Assembly: GCA_020847075.1 (NCBI GenBank)
Contig: JADLCS010000014.1
Location: 38,170 to 102,169, forward strand
Reading direction: 5' to 3'
Source: Gammaproteobacteria bacterium
GTDB taxonomy: Bacteria; Pseudomonadota; Gammaproteobacteria; SZUA-140
DNA: 64,000 bases
A program made the translations under genes and the position numbers. Positions 20,059 to 32,606 of the stretch are shown one piece after another (within the stretch, counting starts at the first letter, position 1; every line of letters starts with the position of its first letter). Below the pieces are notes generated by a model that was given only the letters and a program-made list of their open reading frames with translations, ran no database searches and was not told the DNA's origin.

Positions 20059-20075
20059 GGCAATACTTGACTAAA

Positions 20076-21983
20076 TCAGTAGGAATTTACGCCAAGCGGC
20101 AGGATTTGGCAAGGATGACTTGCCAGCCAGGCGCTCACGGCGCGCTGGATACCCGGGGCATCCAGCCCGCATTCGGCGAGGAGTTCGGCCCGGCTGCCGT
20201 GTTCCCCGAACAGGTCCGGCAGGCCGAGGTTGATCACCGGCAGCGCGATGCCCCGGGCGGCGAGGAATTCGTTGACGGCGCCGCCGGCCCCCCCCTGCAC
20301 GGCGTTTTCCTCCACCGTGACGAGCAGGTCGTGGGTGGCGGCCTGGTGCAGCACCGTGTTCTCGTCCAGGGGTTTGACGAAGCGCATGTTGACCACGCTG
20401 GCGTCGAGGGCCTCGCCGGCCTCCAGGGCGGGCTGGACCATGCTGCCGAAGGCGAGCAGGGAGACGCGGCGCCCCTTGCGCCGCACTTCGGCGCGCCCGA
20501 TCGACAGGGCGGCCGCGGGCTTGCGCACGGCGCGCCCCGGGCCGGTGCCGCGCGGATAGCGCACCGCGCAGGGGCCGGGATGGTGGTAACCCGTCGTCAG
20601 CATCTGGTAGCACTCGTCCTCGTCGGCCGGTGCCATGACGACCATGTTCGGGATGCAGCGCAGGAAACTCAGGTCGAAGCTGCCGGCATGGGTCGGGCCG
20701 TCGGGGCCGACCACGCCCGCGCGATCGACGGCGAACAGCACCGGCAGATTCTGCAGCGCGACGTCGTGGATGAGCTGGTCGTAGGCGCGCTGCAGGAAGG
20801 TCGAATAGATGGCGACGACGGGCTTCAGGCCGCCACAGGCCAGTCCGCCGGCCAGCGTCACGCTGTGCTGTTCCGCGATGCCGACGTCGATGAACTGCGC
20901 CGGGAAACGGCGGGCGAACTCGTTCATGCCCGAACCGTCGGACATGGCGGGGGTGATGGCGACCAGCGTTTCATCGGCGGACGCCGTGTCGCACAGCCAT
21001 TCGCCGAAGATCTGCGAATAGGTGGGGCCGCCGCCGTTCGCGCCGAGCATGCGGCCGCTCGCGGGATCGAAGGCGTTGACCCCGTGGAAGGCGCAGGGGT
21101 TCTCTTCCGCCGGAGAGAAGCCCTTGCCCTTGCGCGTCACCACGTGGAGGAACTGCGGTCCCTTCAGCGAATAGAGATTCTTCAGCGTCGCGACCAGGGT
21201 GTCGATGTCGTGTCCGTCGATGGGGCCGATGTAGTTGAAGCCGAGTTCCTCGAACAGCGTGCCCGGGACGACCATGCCCTTGACGTGCTCCTCGGCGCGG
21301 CGGGCCAGCTCCCAGACCGGCGGCGGCAGCGCGCTCAGGACCTTCTTACTGCCCTCGCGCACGGAGGAATAGAGGCGGCCGGAGAGCAGTTTGGCGAGGT
21401 AGTTCGAGATACCGCCGACGTTGCGCGAGATCGACATCTCGTTGTCGTTGAGGATTACCAGCAGGTCGGCCTCGCTGTTGCCGGCGTGGTTGAGCGCCTC
21501 GAAGGCCATGCCCGCGGTCATGGCACCGTCGCCGATCACCGCCACCGTCTTGCGGTCCTCGCCGCGGCGCTGCGCCGCGATCGCCATGCCGAGCGCGGCG
21601 CTGATCGAGGTGCTGGAATGGCCCGCGCCGAAACAGTCATAGGGGCTCTCGCCGCGTTTCAGGAAACCGGACAGGCCGTCCTTCTTGCGCAGGGTCGCCA
21701 TCGCCCGGCGGCGGCCGGTCAGGATCTTGTGCCCGTAGGACTGGTGGCCGACGTCCCAGACCAGCGAGTCGCGCGGCGTATTGAACACGTAATGCAGGGC
21801 GATGGTCAGCTCCACCGTGCCGAGACTGGACGATAGGTGCCCGCCGGTGCGGGAGACGGACTGGATGATGAACGCGCGCAGCTCATCGCCGAGCTGGCGC
21901 AGCTGGTGCGGTCGCAGCTGACGCAGCTCGGAGGGATCGTCGATGCCTTCCAGCAGCGGGAAGCCAGGTCTCTTGTCCGTCAT
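20076..21983 (-). CDS. dxs: 1-deoxy-D-xylulose-5-phosphate synthase
   Basis: A 635-residue thiamine-diphosphate enzyme, the first step of the MEP isoprenoid pathway (pyruvate plus glyceraldehyde-3-phosphate to DXP). Seen: [31 protein letters not shown], the TPP motif [18 protein letters not shown]...NDNEMSIS, and [17 protein letters not shown]. Full length. Gene order xseB-ispA-dxs is standard; a good promoter candidate lies in the 90-base gap after ispA. Confidence 0.97.
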   Translation of the reverse strand: MTDKRPGFPLLEGIDDPSELRQLRPHQLRQLGDELRAFIIQSVSRTGGHLSSSLGTVELTIALHYVFNTPRDSLVWDVGHQSYGHKILTGRRRAMATLRKKDGLSGFLKRGESPYDCFGAGHSSTSISAALGMAIAAQRRGEDRKTVAVIGDGAMTAGMAFEALNHAGNSEADLLVILNDNEMSISRNVGGISNYLAKLLSGRLYSSVREGSKKVLSALPPPVWELARRAEEHVKGMVVPGTLFEELGFNYIGPIDGHDIDTLVATLKNLYSLKGPQFLHVVTRKGKGFSPAEENPCAFHGVNAFDPASGRMLGANGGGPTYSQIFGEWLCDTASADETLVAITPAMSDGSGMNEFARRFPAQFIDVGIAEQHSVTLAGGLACGGLKPVVAIYSTFLQRAYDQLIHDVALQNLPVLFAVDRAGVVGPDGPTHAGSFDLSFLRCIPNMVVMAPADEDECYQMLTTGYHHPGPCAVRYPRGTGPGRAVRKPAAALSIGRAEVRRKGRRVSLLAFGSMVQPALEAGEALDASVVNMRFVKPLDENTVLHQAATHDLLVTVEENAVQGGAGGAVNEFLAARGIALPVINLGLPDLFGEHGSRAELLAECGLDAPGIQRAVSAWLASHPCQILPLGVNSY

Positions 21984-22013
21984 CCGTCTTTATGCCCTTG
22001 ATCTACGTATGGA

Positions 22014-22042
22014 ATAATGCGTGCTTTGGGCGGGTGATGCAA
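22014..22042 (-). promoter_or_regulatory. sigma70-type promoter candidate for dxs
   Basis: On the minus strand, -35 TTGCAT (22037-22042) and -10 CATTAT (22014-22019) are 17 bases apart. Transcription would start near 22007, about 24 bases before the dxs ATG. It would give dxs-queD-folE2 its own transcript besides read-through from xseB-ispA. Confidence 0.45.
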
Positions 22043-22073
22043 GGGTCGCCCGCCATCGTCCGCCCGCAGCCGT

Positions 22074-23018
22074 TCAACGGAGGCGTCGGATGATGTAGGC
22101 CGAGATCTCGCGCAGCAGGTCCACTTCCGCGCCCAGTCCCCGCAGATGGGCCACCGCCTCGCGGTGCAGTTCGTCCGCCAGGCGCTTCGCCGCCTCGACC
22201 CCGAGCAGGGTGGCGTAGGTCGGTTTGTTGTGGTCGCGGTCGCTGCCCGAGGTCTTGCCCAGCGTGGAGGTATCGCCCTCGGCGTCGAGCACATCGTCGC
22301 GGATCTGGAAGGTGAGGCCGATGCAGCGCGCGTAGTCGCCGAGCGCGGCAAGCGCCTCCGGGGGCAGTCCCTCGGCGGCGAGCGCCCCCAGGAGCACGCT
22401 GGCGCGGATCAGCGCCCCGGTCTTGCGTGCGTGCATGTCCTCCAGTTCGGCGAGGCCGAGCGAGTGGCCGACGGCGGCGAGGTCGATGGCCTGGCCGCCC
22501 GCCATGCCGAGCGAGCCGCCGGCGCGGGCGAGGGCGTCGATCATGCGCAGGCGTTGTGCCGGGGGGATGCCGGGCGCGGGATCGGCCGCCAGGATGTGGA
22601 AGGCCAGCGCCTGCAGGGCGTCGCCGGTCAGGATGGCGGGCGCCTCGCCGAAGGCGGCGTGGCAGCTCGGCTTGCCGCGTCTCAGCAGGTCGTTGTCCAT
22701 CGCGGGCAGGTCGTCGTGCACCAGCGAGTAGGCATGGATCAGTTCCACCGCGCAGGCGGCGCCGTCCAGGTGCTCCGGCGCGACGCCGAAGGCGTGACCG
22801 GTGGCGTACACCAGCAGCGGCCGCACGTATTTGCCGCCGGCGAGCGTGGCGTAGCGCATCGCGCGATGGAGATCGCGCGGCTCCGTCTCCGCGGACGGCA
22901 ACCAGCGGTCGAGGGCGGCCTCGACGCGGGCGCGGGACAGCTCCATGAAGCCGTCGAGCGCGACGGCGGGCTCAGTCTTCGGCTTCGTCGGTGAAGGCAC
23001 GGGTGTCGGTCTTCCCAT
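22074..23018 (-). CDS. ispA: farnesyl diphosphate synthase (polyprenyl synthetase family)
   Basis: About 314 residues from ATG 23018, or 290 from ATG 22946. The enzyme condenses IPP with DMAPP and GPP to farnesyl diphosphate. Both Asp-rich motifs are present: DDLPAMDND near residue 100 and DDVLDAEGD near residue 238, with [14 protein letters not shown] and the GQAIDL block. ATG 23018 has GAGGAAA immediately upstream and overlaps the xseB end by 47 bases; the second start leaves a 25-base gap. Isoprenoid function fits the dxs neighbour. Confidence 0.94.
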   Translation of the reverse strand: MGRPTPVPSPTKPKTEPAVALDGFMELSRARVEAALDRWLPSAETEPRDLHRAMRYATLAGGKYVRPLLVYATGHAFGVAPEHLDGAACAVELIHAYSLVHDDLPAMDNDLLRRGKPSCHAAFGEAPAILTGDALQALAFHILAADPAPGIPPAQRLRMIDALARAGGSLGMAGGQAIDLAAVGHSLGLAELEDMHARKTGALIRASVLLGALAAEGLPPEALAALGDYARCIGLTFQIRDDVLDAEGDTSTLGKTSGSDRDHNKPTYATLLGVEAAKRLADELHREAVAHLRGLGAEVDLLREISAYIIRRLR

Positions 23019-23229
23019 TTTCCTCGATCAGGATCTGCACCTTCTGCTCGGCCGCCTTCAGGGACTGCTGGCAGGCCCGGGTGAGCGCGATCCCGCGTTC
23101 GAACTGGCGCAGCGATTCCTCCAGCGGCAGGTCGCCCTGTTCGAGCTGCGCCACGATGGCCTCGAGCTCCTGCAGGGATTGTTCGAAATCCGGCGTCTCG
23201 TCCTGTTTACGTTCGTTTTTTTTCGCCAC
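22972..23229 (-). CDS. xseB: exodeoxyribonuclease VII small subunit
   Basis: An 85-residue helical protein, the small subunit of ExoVII. Seen: [33 protein letters not shown] split over the family core, followed by [20 protein letters not shown] 23229 is chosen because it begins at the conserved (M)AKKNE; the frame is open upstream but not homologous. First gene of xseB-ispA-dxs, divergent from parE. Confidence 0.93.
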   Translation of the reverse strand: MAKKNERKQDETPDFEQSLQELEAIVAQLEQGDLPLEESLRQFERGIALTRACQQSLKAAEQKVQILIEENGKTDTRAFTDEAED

Positions 23230-23317
23230 TCGGTATGCCTGCTCGGTCGCGCGATGAAGGTCGGGCCCCGCTCCATCCATTCTGATAGGGAGCCGTACGG
23301 TGCGGCGGGGATGGCGC

Positions 23318-23323
23318 ATTATA
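23318..23323 (-). promoter_or_regulatory. perfect -10 element upstream of xseB
   Basis: TATAAT on the minus strand, in a short AT-rich island in the xseB-parE gap, about 90 bases before the xseB start. No convincing -35 is seen at 16-18 bases, so only the -10 is reported. Confidence 0.35.
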
Positions 23324-23438
23324 TATCATTTTCCTCCCCTCATCCGGCGGAACCGGGGCCCACGCCGGCTTGCCCCCGTCGCGGCGCTTCATGGTAGACT
23401 TCCGGCGTTTTTGCAGCCAGGACGGACGAATACGAGCA

Positions 23439-25328
<1,890 letters not shown>

Positions 25329-25333
25329 AAGAC

Positions 25334-25450
25334 AGGACTAAGGGCCTGGGACTAAGGACTAAGTGAAAACCCGAAACACTTGGGCAATTGGCGGTTCCAT
25401 AGCATGGTTTTTGCCTTTTACTCAGTCCTTAGTCCTCAGCCCTTAGTCCT
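25334..25450. repeat. intergenic inverted-tandem repeat element, GGACTAAG type
   Basis: The parE-parC gap holds a 35-base left arm (25334-25368) with AGGACTAAGGG and GGACTAAGGACTAAG, and a right arm (25416-25450) that is its near reverse complement (CAGTCCTTAGTCCTCAG, CCCTTAGTCCT). The core is about 47 bases. The element starts six bases after the parE stop. Confidence 0.85.
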
Positions 25451-25474
25451 CGTAACTACGAAGAGGCAACCCCG

Positions 25475-27724
25475 ATGGGCTCAACTGTAGAAATTGACTT
25501 CGAAGGCGTCGAGCGCCGCCCGCTGCGCGTGTTCACCGAGAAGGCGTACCTCGATTATTCGATGTATGTGATCCTGGACCGCGCGTTGCCGCACATCGGC
25601 GACGGGCTGAAGCCGGTGCAGCGTCGCATCGTCTACGCGATGTCCGAGCTCGGGCTGTCGGCGGCGGCGAAGTACAAGAAGTCCGCGCGCACCGTCGGCG
25701 ACGTCATCGGCAAATTCCATCCGCACGGCGACTCGGCCTGCTACGAGGCGATGGTGCACATGGCGCAGCCGTTCACCTATCGTTATCCGCTCGTCGACGG
25801 CCAGGGCAACTGGGGTGCGCCCGACGACCCGAAGTCGTTCGCCGCGATGCGCTACACCGAGGCGCGGCTGTCGCGCTACGCCGAGCTCCTGCTCGCCGAG
25901 CTCGGCCAGGGCACGGCCGAGTGGCAGCCGAACTTTGACGGCACGCTGGACGAGCCGGTGGTGCTGCCGGCGCGGCTGCCGCACGTGCTCTTGAACGGCG
26001 TCACCGGCATCGCGGTCGGCATGGCGACCGACATCCCGCCGCATAATCTGCGCGAGGTGGCGGCCGCCTGTATCCATCTGCTCGACGAACCCGGCGCCAC
26101 GGTCGCGGACCTGTGCGTGCACATCGCGGGTCCCGACTTTCCGACCGAGGCGGAGATCATCACGCCGCAGGCAGAGATCCGGCGCCTGTACGAGACCGGC
26201 CTCGGCGCGATACGCATGCGCGCCCGCTACGAGATCGACAAGGAGGGCGTCGTCATCCACGCCTTGCCCTACGGCGTGTCCGGCGCCAAGGTGCTGGAGC
26301 AGATCGCCCAGCAGATGGGCGCGAAGAAGCTGCCGATGGTGGAGGACCTGCGCGACGAGTCCGATCACGAGAACCCGACGCGACTGGTGATCATCCCGCG
26401 TTCCAACCGCATCGATTTCGAGGCGCTGATGTCGCACCTGTTCGCGACCACCGACCTCGAGCGCAGCTACCGCGTCAACATGAACGTGATCGGCCTGAAC
26501 GACCGGCCGCAGGTGAAGAACCTGCGCCTGCTGCTGGAGGAGTGGCTGCAGTTCCGCGCCGAAGTCGTCACGCGGCGGTTGACGCACCGGCTCGAGGCCG
26601 TCCAGCGCCGCCTGCACATCCTCGACGGCCTGCTCGCCGCCTATCTCAACCTCGACGAGGTCATCCACATCATCCGCACCGAGGATGAGCCACGCCAGGT
26701 GCTGATGGAGCGCTACAGTCTCAGCGAGATCCAGGCCGACGCGATCCTCGACATCCGCCTGCGCCAGTTGGCGAAGCTGGTCGAGATCGAGATCCGCGGC
26801 GAACAGAAGGCGCTGAACGAGGAGCGCGAGGAGCTGGAGAAGACGCTGGGCTCGAAGGCGCGGCTGAAGAAACTGATCCGCGAGGAGCTCAAGGCCGACG
26901 CCGACAAGTACGGCGACGCGCGGCGTTCGCCGCTGGTTGAGCGCGCGGCCGCGCAGGCCATCGACGAGACCGCGCTGGTGCCGACCGAGCCGGTCACCGT
27001 GGTGCTGTCGGAGAAGGGCTGGGTGCGCGCGGCCAAGGGCCACGAGATCGACCCGGCGGCGCTTGCCTATAAGGCCGGCGACGGCTTCAAGGCCGCGGCG
27101 CTGGGGCGCAGCAACCAGGCCGCCTATTTCCTGGATTCGCATGGCCGCGCCTACGCGCTGCCGGCGCATACGCTGCCGACCGCGCGTGGCCAGGGCGAGC
27201 CCCTCACCGGCCGGCTCAGCCCGCCCGACGGCGCCACCTTCGCCGGCGTCATGATCGGCGCGGACGAAGAGCTCTATGTGCTGGCGAGCGACTTCGGCTA
27301 TGGCTTCATCGCGAAGCTCGGCGACCTGTTCTCGCGCAACAAGGCGGGCAAGGGCGTCCTCACGGTGCCGGACGGGGCGCTGGTATTGCCGCCGGCGCGC
27401 GCCCTGGACGGCAAGAAGGACTTCGTCGCCGTCGCTAGCAACGAGGGTCACATGCTGGTCTTTTCGATTGGTGAACTGCCGCTGCTCGGTCGGGGGAAGG
27501 GCGTCAAGCTGATGGGCATCGCCACCGCCAAGGCGGCGGCGCGGGAGGAGTTCGTCGCCGCGCTCACGGTGGTCCCGGCGGACGGGTCGCTCAAGGTCAC
27601 CGCCGGTCAGCGCCATACCGTGCTGAAGCCGAAGGACCTGGAACACTATCGCGGCGAACGCGGCCGGCGCGGTCTCAAGCTGCCGCAGGGCTTTCGCAAG
27701 GTCGACCGTCTGGATCCGGCCTAG
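25475..27724 (+). CDS. parC: DNA topoisomerase IV subunit A
   Basis: A 749-residue subunit that cuts and rejoins DNA when decatenating chromosomes. The active tyrosine is Y127 in [10 protein letters not shown]. The quinolone-resistance region reads [12 protein letters not shown] with Ser87 and Glu91, the residues of quinolone-sensitive enzymes. The C-terminal part (from about 500) is the beta-pinwheel DNA-wrapping domain. ATG 25475 starts directly after the repeat element, with AGAGGCAA upstream. An inverted repeat follows its stop. Confidence 0.96.
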   Translation: MGSTVEIDFEGVERRPLRVFTEKAYLDYSMYVILDRALPHIGDGLKPVQRRIVYAMSELGLSAAAKYKKSARTVGDVIGKFHPHGDSACYEAMVHMAQPFTYRYPLVDGQGNWGAPDDPKSFAAMRYTEARLSRYAELLLAELGQGTAEWQPNFDGTLDEPVVLPARLPHVLLNGVTGIAVGMATDIPPHNLREVAAACIHLLDEPGATVADLCVHIAGPDFPTEAEIITPQAEIRRLYETGLGAIRMRARYEIDKEGVVIHALPYGVSGAKVLEQIAQQMGAKKLPMVEDLRDESDHENPTRLVIIPRSNRIDFEALMSHLFATTDLERSYRVNMNVIGLNDRPQVKNLRLLLEEWLQFRAEVVTRRLTHRLEAVQRRLHILDGLLAAYLNLDEVIHIIRTEDEPRQVLMERYSLSEIQADAILDIRLRQLAKLVEIEIRGEQKALNEEREELEKTLGSKARLKKLIREELKADADKYGDARRSPLVERAAAQAIDETALVPTEPVTVVLSEKGWVRAAKGHEIDPAALAYKAGDGFKAAALGRSNQAAYFLDSHGRAYALPAHTLPTARGQGEPLTGRLSPPDGATFAGVMIGADEELYVLASDFGYGFIAKLGDLFSRNKAGKGVLTVPDGALVLPPARALDGKKDFVAVASNEGHMLVFSIGELPLLGRGKGVKLMGIATAKAAAREEFVAALTVVPADGSLKVTAGQRHTVLKPKDLEHYRGERGRRGLKLPQGFRKVDRLDPA

Positions 27725-27731
27725 CCGCCGG

Positions 27732-27771
27732 GGAGACGCGGGGCGGCCACTTGAAAATTCCCCGCGTCTCC
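27732..27771 (+). terminator. hairpin after parC
   Basis: Twelve-base perfect arms GGAGACGCGGGG (27732-27743) and CCCCGCGTCTCC (27760-27771) with a 16-base loop, eight bases after the parC stop, followed by ACCATCTTT. Probably the parC terminator, although the loop is long and the T-run weak; a dispersed palindrome is the alternative. Confidence 0.55.
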
Positions 27772-27824
27772 ACCATCTTTAAGGCTCGTAAGACCGTGGG
27801 TTTTCTTCACATCGAGGGGCGGAA

Positions 27825-28730
27825 ATGAAGCGTATCTTGTTGTTTCTAGCTACAAACCTGGCGATCATCGCCGTGCTCAGCATCTCGCTGCGCCTGCTCG
27901 GCGTGGAAAGAATCCTCGATCAGGAAGGCGTCGATCTGAATCTGAACTCCCTGTTGATCTTCGCGGCGGTGTTCGGCATGGGCGGCTCGTTCCTGTCGCT
28001 TGCCATGTCCAAATGGACCGCCAAGCGCTTCACCGGCGCGCGCGTGATCGAGCGCCCGGCGAACGAGGCCGAGCAGTGGCTGGTGGCGACGGTGCAGCGC
28101 CAGGCCCAGCAGGCCGGCATCGGCATGCCCGAGGTGGCGGTCTACGATTCCCCCGACGTCAACGCCTTCGCGACCGGGGCCAGCCGCAACAAGGCGCTGG
28201 TGGCGGTCAGCACCGGCCTGCTGCGCTCGATGAGCCGCGACGAGGCGGAGGCCGTGCTCGGTCACGAGGTCAGCCACGTCGCCAACGGCGACATGATCAC
28301 GCTGGCCCTGATCCAGGGCGTGGTCAACACCTTCGTGATCTTCCTGTCGCGCGTCGTCGGCCATCTCGTCGATCGCGTGGTGTTCAAGACCGAGCGCGGC
28401 CACGGGCCGGCGTTCTGGGTCACCGCGATCGTCGCCGAACTGGTGCTGGGCGTGCTCGCCTCCATCATCGTGATGTGGTTCAGCCGCCAGCGCGAGTTCC
28501 GTGCCGACCAGGGCGGCGCCGCGCTCGCCGGCCGGCAGAAGATGATCGCCGCGCTGGAGCGCCTCAAACAGCGCATGCCGCAGCCGCTGCCCGACCAGCT
28601 CGCCGCCTTCGGTATCTCCGGCGGTGTCGGCCAGGGCCTCAAGCGCCTGTTCATGAGCCACCCACCGCTGGACGAGCGTATCGCCGCGCTGAAGGCGATG
28701 GGGGTGACGGGGGTACAGCGGGAGGCGTAA
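27825..28730 (+). CDS. htpX: membrane zinc metalloprotease HtpX
   Basis: A 301-residue M48 inner-membrane protease for quality control of membrane proteins. Seen: TM segments at 4-25 and 38-60, the zinc motif HEVSH near residue 146 ([11 protein letters not shown]), the downstream [10 protein letters not shown] glutamate ligand, two TM segments between them, and the closing [14 protein letters not shown]. The second through fourth TM pattern and length match E. coli HtpX (293). No heat-shock sigma32 promoter is obvious before it. Confidence 0.95.
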   Translation: MKRILLFLATNLAIIAVLSISLRLLGVERILDQEGVDLNLNSLLIFAAVFGMGGSFLSLAMSKWTAKRFTGARVIERPANEAEQWLVATVQRQAQQAGIGMPEVAVYDSPDVNAFATGASRNKALVAVSTGLLRSMSRDEAEAVLGHEVSHVANGDMITLALIQGVVNTFVIFLSRVVGHLVDRVVFKTERGHGPAFWVTAIVAELVLGVLASIIVMWFSRQREFRADQGGAALAGRQKMIAALERLKQRMPQPLPDQLAAFGISGGVGQGLKRLFMSHPPLDERIAALKAMGVTGVQREA

Positions 28731-28913
28731 GATCCGGACTCGGGGGGAGCGCCGATTCATTGAGGTGGACGTCGTCGTTTAAGCCGTGAAATCCGCTTTT
28801 GCCATCGGAAAGGGTCGTCGATGGCCCGGTTTCCGATACGTTGCACGGCAGCCGGAGGCACTGTTACCGGCCTGCCGGTATCGAATGTAAACCCATTTCG
28901 GAATATTAGGGCC

Positions 28914-30737
28914 ATGCCGGGTTTGGTGGGTCATATCGCAATACCGCCGATGCCGGCGAGCATCGACCGCGCCCTGCAGAAGCTCGCGCACTTTTCCCGT
29001 TACGCCACCTCGGATTTTAGGTACGCGCCTACCGTGCACCTGGGCCGGATCGCACGCCGGCAGGGGGAGGCGGCATTCGATTCGGTTGTCACGCCATCCG
29101 GCCTGGTCGCCGTTCATCTCACCGGGCATGCCCGGCGCCGGACGCGGCCCTATGGCGACGTTTCTGCGGCCGACTTTCTGCGAGATTACCTGCAAGGCAC
29201 GCTCGATCCCGGCAACGTAGATGGTGGCTTCGTCGGTTGCATCGTCGATCTGGGCAGGAACCGGCTTCAGCTCTTCAACGATCGGCTGGGTGCGTTGCCG
29301 CTGATGTACGCCAGGCACGATCGCGGATTCGCGTTCGGCCCTGAGGCGAAGGCAATCTTCCCGACGCTGGGCATGCAGCCCAGGTATGCCGATCCCGGGC
29401 TGGTCAGCTTTCTGAGCGCGGGATACTGCCTGGGTGATCAGACCTTGTTCGAAGGTGTCCGCTTCCTCGAGCCTGGCACGATACTCACCGTGGACCTCGG
29501 CACGCTCGCGTTCGCCAGCGAGCGATACTGGAAGATGGCCTATGAAGAGGACAAGGGCCTGGTCGATCGTAAGGCGGCGGGCGCAGCCCTGTTTGAGGCA
29601 ATCAAGGAATCGCACGAGTCACTGTTGGGCGCGCGCGACGGCGTGTTCGACATCCTGTTGTCGGGCGGGCTCGATTCCCGCTGCATGCTGGCGTGCGTCG
29701 CGCGGGCCGGGCGGATGCCCAAGCGTACATTCGGCTGGGGGATGCAGGCTGATTTCCCCTATTCGGACTCGGACATCGCCTCGAAGATCGCGCGGCGCTT
29801 CGGCGTACGCTACGATTTTTTCGGGTATGGCACCGAGGTATTTCTCGACAATGCGAATTCCTGGAGTTATCTCTCGGAACTCGCCAACGACAATATCGGA
29901 TGGTACGCGGAGGGCGCCAGCGTGTTGGCGCACAGTTACGACCCCTCCGTGGACTACACCCTGGTAGGGGATGAGGCCTGGGGCTGGGGAGGGGTGCCGG
30001 CCAATATCGAGCAGGCGATCTCCTCCGTGGTGCCGCATGCCGTGGCGCCGTTGTTCGCCAAATCGGTAAGGCCCGGGATGCGGGATGCCTGCAACGCGAT
30101 GTACCGCGCGGGCATCGAGCGCGCGCTTCAGGGGGTGGACAACGCTGGCCTTGCAGAACAGAAGGATTATCTCTACCTCCACGGCAGGGTGGCCCGCTTC
30201 ATCTTTTCGCTCGGTTACTACAAGGAACTGGCCACCGAGGTAAGGCGGCCATTCCTGACCGGGGCGGTCCTCGATGTCGTGAAGGGTCTGCCGCGGGGCT
30301 TCCGCTATCATAAGAACCTTTATCGTTCCGTACTGCATACGTACTTGCCGGAACTGCGCCGTTTTCCGCAAAACATGTGCAGCAGTCTTCCGGACTGGCG
30401 CTATGATGTCGCGCACCGCGCGCCGCTCAGGGACTTTTTTACCGAGCTGCTCAGCAGCAAGTCGCTGGAGGCAAGCGCGATATCCAAACTGCTGGATCCT
30501 TCCGCCATCGAACGCGCCTGGAGGGGCTATCTGCAGGCACCAGTACGACCCATCGATCGAAAGGTGGGAAAAATGCGGCTCTTCAAACATTGGCTGGTGC
30601 CGGAGCGCGCCAGGATCTGGCGCGCCGCGCGGGGCGACGTGCTAGGTGGAATAGGGTCGAGAACGGACTTCGATTTTTTCCGCGCGCTCGCGTTGCTGAT
30701 ACTTCTCGAGCGGCAGTTCCCGACGCTCGGACGCTAG
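28914..30737 (+). CDS. asparagine-synthetase-like amidotransferase with Cys2 replaced by Pro
   Basis: A 607-residue protein with the two-domain AsnB layout: an N-terminal Ntn glutaminase-like domain (about 1-200; NDRLGALPLMY, FGPEAKAIF) and a C-terminal ATP-pyrophosphatase domain with the P-loop SGGLDSR near residue 250 and VGDEAWGWGG. Active AsnB enzymes begin MCG, Cys2 being the nucleophile; here the chain begins MPGLVGH, so glutamine hydrolysis should be lost. It may use free ammonia or another amine, as in beta-lactam-synthetase-like members. ATG 28914 is chosen for that alignment; an in-frame ATG at 28821 would add 31 unrelated residues. No exopolysaccharide genes flank it. Confidence 0.8.
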   Translation: MPGLVGHIAIPPMPASIDRALQKLAHFSRYATSDFRYAPTVHLGRIARRQGEAAFDSVVTPSGLVAVHLTGHARRRTRPYGDVSAADFLRDYLQGTLDPGNVDGGFVGCIVDLGRNRLQLFNDRLGALPLMYARHDRGFAFGPEAKAIFPTLGMQPRYADPGLVSFLSAGYCLGDQTLFEGVRFLEPGTILTVDLGTLAFASERYWKMAYEEDKGLVDRKAAGAALFEAIKESHESLLGARDGVFDILLSGGLDSRCMLACVARAGRMPKRTFGWGMQADFPYSDSDIASKIARRFGVRYDFFGYGTEVFLDNANSWSYLSELANDNIGWYAEGASVLAHSYDPSVDYTLVGDEAWGWGGVPANIEQAISSVVPHAVAPLFAKSVRPGMRDACNAMYRAGIERALQGVDNAGLAEQKDYLYLHGRVARFIFSLGYYKELATEVRRPFLTGAVLDVVKGLPRGFRYHKNLYRSVLHTYLPELRRFPQNMCSSLPDWRYDVAHRAPLRDFFTELLSSKSLEASAISKLLDPSAIERAWRGYLQAPVRPIDRKVGKMRLFKHWLVPERARIWRAARGDVLGGIGSRTDFDFFRALALLILLERQFPTLGR

Positions 30738-30810
30738 ACTACGGGCGTGATGACGTTCTCGGGCCCGACAGCCGGGCGCGGGGCGGGCTGGGCGAGGCCA
30801 TATATCCCCT

Positions 30811-31815
30811 TTATACCGGCCGCTTGAACGGCTCTCCCTCCACTTCCCGCACGAGTTGCGGCACCAGATAGCCCGGCAGGCCTTCGCGCAGTTGCCGGTG
30901 GAGCGCGTGTGCCGTATCGATGTCCACCTCGAAGTGCGCGGCACCCTGGACGCGGTCGAGCAGGTGGAGGTAGTAGGGCGTCACGCCGGCCGTGAACAGG
31001 GCCTCGCTCAGAGCCGTCAGTACCGCCGCGTCGTCGTTGACGCCGCGCAGCAGCACGGACTGGTTGAACAGGGCGACGCCGGCGTCGGCGAGTCGCGCCA
31101 GCGCCGCGACGACCTCGCCGTCGATCTCGTTGGGATGATTGGCGTGCACGACCATCACCGGTTTCAGGCGGCCGCGCGCGAGCAGGTCGAGCAGGCCGTT
31201 TTCGATGCGCGACGGCAGGACGATGGGCAGGCGCGTGTGGAGGCGTAACCGGCTCAGATGCGGTACGGTTTCCAGCTTGTGCACCAGCCGCGCGAGCCGG
31301 GCCGTGGTCAGCGCGAGCGGGTCGCCGCCGCTGAGGATCACCTCGCGTAGCGAACCGTCGCCGGCGATGACAGCGACCGCGTCTTCCCATTCGTTGTCGG
31401 CGGTGTGTTCTTCCGCATAGGGGAAATGGCGGCGGAAGCAGTAGCGGCAATGAATGGCGCAGGCGCCGGTGGTGATCAGCAGGGCGCGGCCGCGGTATTT
31501 GTGCAGTACCCCGGCGCCACGGCGGGCGGCGTGATCGCCGACCGGGTCGGCGGAGAATCCCGGGGCGGCCCGCTGTTCCGCGGCGACGGGCAGTACCTGG
31601 CGCAACAGCGGGTCGGCCGGATCACCACGGCGCATGCGCCGGGCATAGGCGCGCGGCACGCGCATGGAAAAAGGGCTGTCGCAGTCGATACTGGTTTCGA
31701 TCCGCTCGGGAGCGATCTCGAGTGCGGCCAGCAGTTCGTGCGGTCGGCGGAAACCGGCGGCCAGTTCCTGCTGCCAGCCGTCGGACTGCCATGAAAGGGA
31801 AGTTCGCGCTATCAT
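30811..31815 (-). CDS. epmB: EF-P beta-lysylation protein EpmB (lysine 2,3-aminomutase)
   Basis: A 334-residue radical-SAM/PLP enzyme that isomerises (S)-alpha-lysine to (R)-beta-lysine for attachment to EF-P. The SAM cluster motif CAIHCRYCFRRHFPY lies near residues 118-132, followed by VILSGGDPL and HTRLPIVLPSRI. It is shorter than clostridial lysine aminomutases, as EpmB is. Divergent from efp across 186 bases; epmA follows efp, so enzyme, ligase and substrate are together. Confidence 0.95.
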   Translation of the reverse strand: MIARTSLSWQSDGWQQELAAGFRRPHELLAALEIAPERIETSIDCDSPFSMRVPRAYARRMRRGDPADPLLRQVLPVAAEQRAAPGFSADPVGDHAARRGAGVLHKYRGRALLITTGACAIHCRYCFRRHFPYAEEHTADNEWEDAVAVIAGDGSLREVILSGGDPLALTTARLARLVHKLETVPHLSRLRLHTRLPIVLPSRIENGLLDLLARGRLKPVMVVHANHPNEIDGEVVAALARLADAGVALFNQSVLLRGVNDDAAVLTALSEALFTAGVTPYYLHLLDRVQGAAHFEVDIDTAHALHRQLREGLPGYLVPQLVREVEGEPFKRPV

Positions 31816-32001
31816 AATGCCCTTGATTAAAGGCGCCTCCGGCCCAGTCTCTCACCCCCGTCTGCGCGGGGATGGCTGTGTCCGGAGGTCGCTGAGTTTG
31901 CTCACCGCTTGGGCGCCTGCCATTGTAGGTGATTCCGGCATGGGGTGGTAAGTGCCGGTCTGTGAGCGGATCCGCATTCAATCAACAACCAGGAAGACAC
32001 C

Positions 32002-32571
32002 ATGGCAGTCTACAGCACCAACGAATTCAAAAACGGCCTCAAGCTTATGATCGACGGCGACCCCTGCAGCATCGTCGACCTCGATTTCGTCAAGCCCGGC
32101 AAGGGTCAGGCCTTCACCCGTGTCAAATACCGCAACCTCAAGACCGGCCGCGTCAACGAGCGCACCTACAAGTCGGGCGAGACGCTCGAGGGCGCCGACG
32201 TCATGGACACCGAGATGCAGTATCTCTACAACGACGGCGAGTTCTGGCATTTCATGCTGCCGGAGACCTTCGAGCAGTACATGGTACCGGAGTCCGCCCT
32301 GGGCGACGCGACGCAGTGGCTCAAGGGTCAGGAGACCTGCATCGTGACCCTGTGGAACGACGCGCCGCTGTCGGTGACGCCGCCGAACTTCGTCGAGTTG
32401 GTCATCACCGAGACCGATCCCGGTGTGCGTGGCGATACCTCGGGCGGCGGCGGCAAGCCCGCGACGCTGGAGACCGGCGCAGTGGTGCGTGTCCCGCTGT
32501 TCGTCGACCAGGGCGAGACGATCAAGGTGGACACCCGCAGCGGCGAATATGTCTCCCGCGTGAAGACTTGA
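32002..32571 (+). CDS. efp: translation elongation factor P
   Basis: A 189-residue EF-P that rescues ribosomes stalled on polyproline. Lys34 in VKPGKGQAF is the site beta-lysylated by EpmAB; the neighbouring epmA and epmB genes support that modification here. Three OB-like domains, ending [16 protein letters not shown] lies seven bases before ATG 32002. Confidence 0.98.
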   Translation: MAVYSTNEFKNGLKLMIDGDPCSIVDLDFVKPGKGQAFTRVKYRNLKTGRVNERTYKSGETLEGADVMDTEMQYLYNDGEFWHFMLPETFEQYMVPESALGDATQWLKGQETCIVTLWNDAPLSVTPPNFVELVITETDPGVRGDTSGGGGKPATLETGAVVRVPLFVDQGETIKVDTRSGEYVSRVKT

Positions 32572-32606
32572 GTACAAGAGATACCGGCGACGATCAGTCT
32601 GAAGAA

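Noticed and set aside
25481..27646. 721-codon minus-strand frame opposite parC
   Set aside because: Antisense shadow of parC created by GC-rich codons; low-complexity translation.
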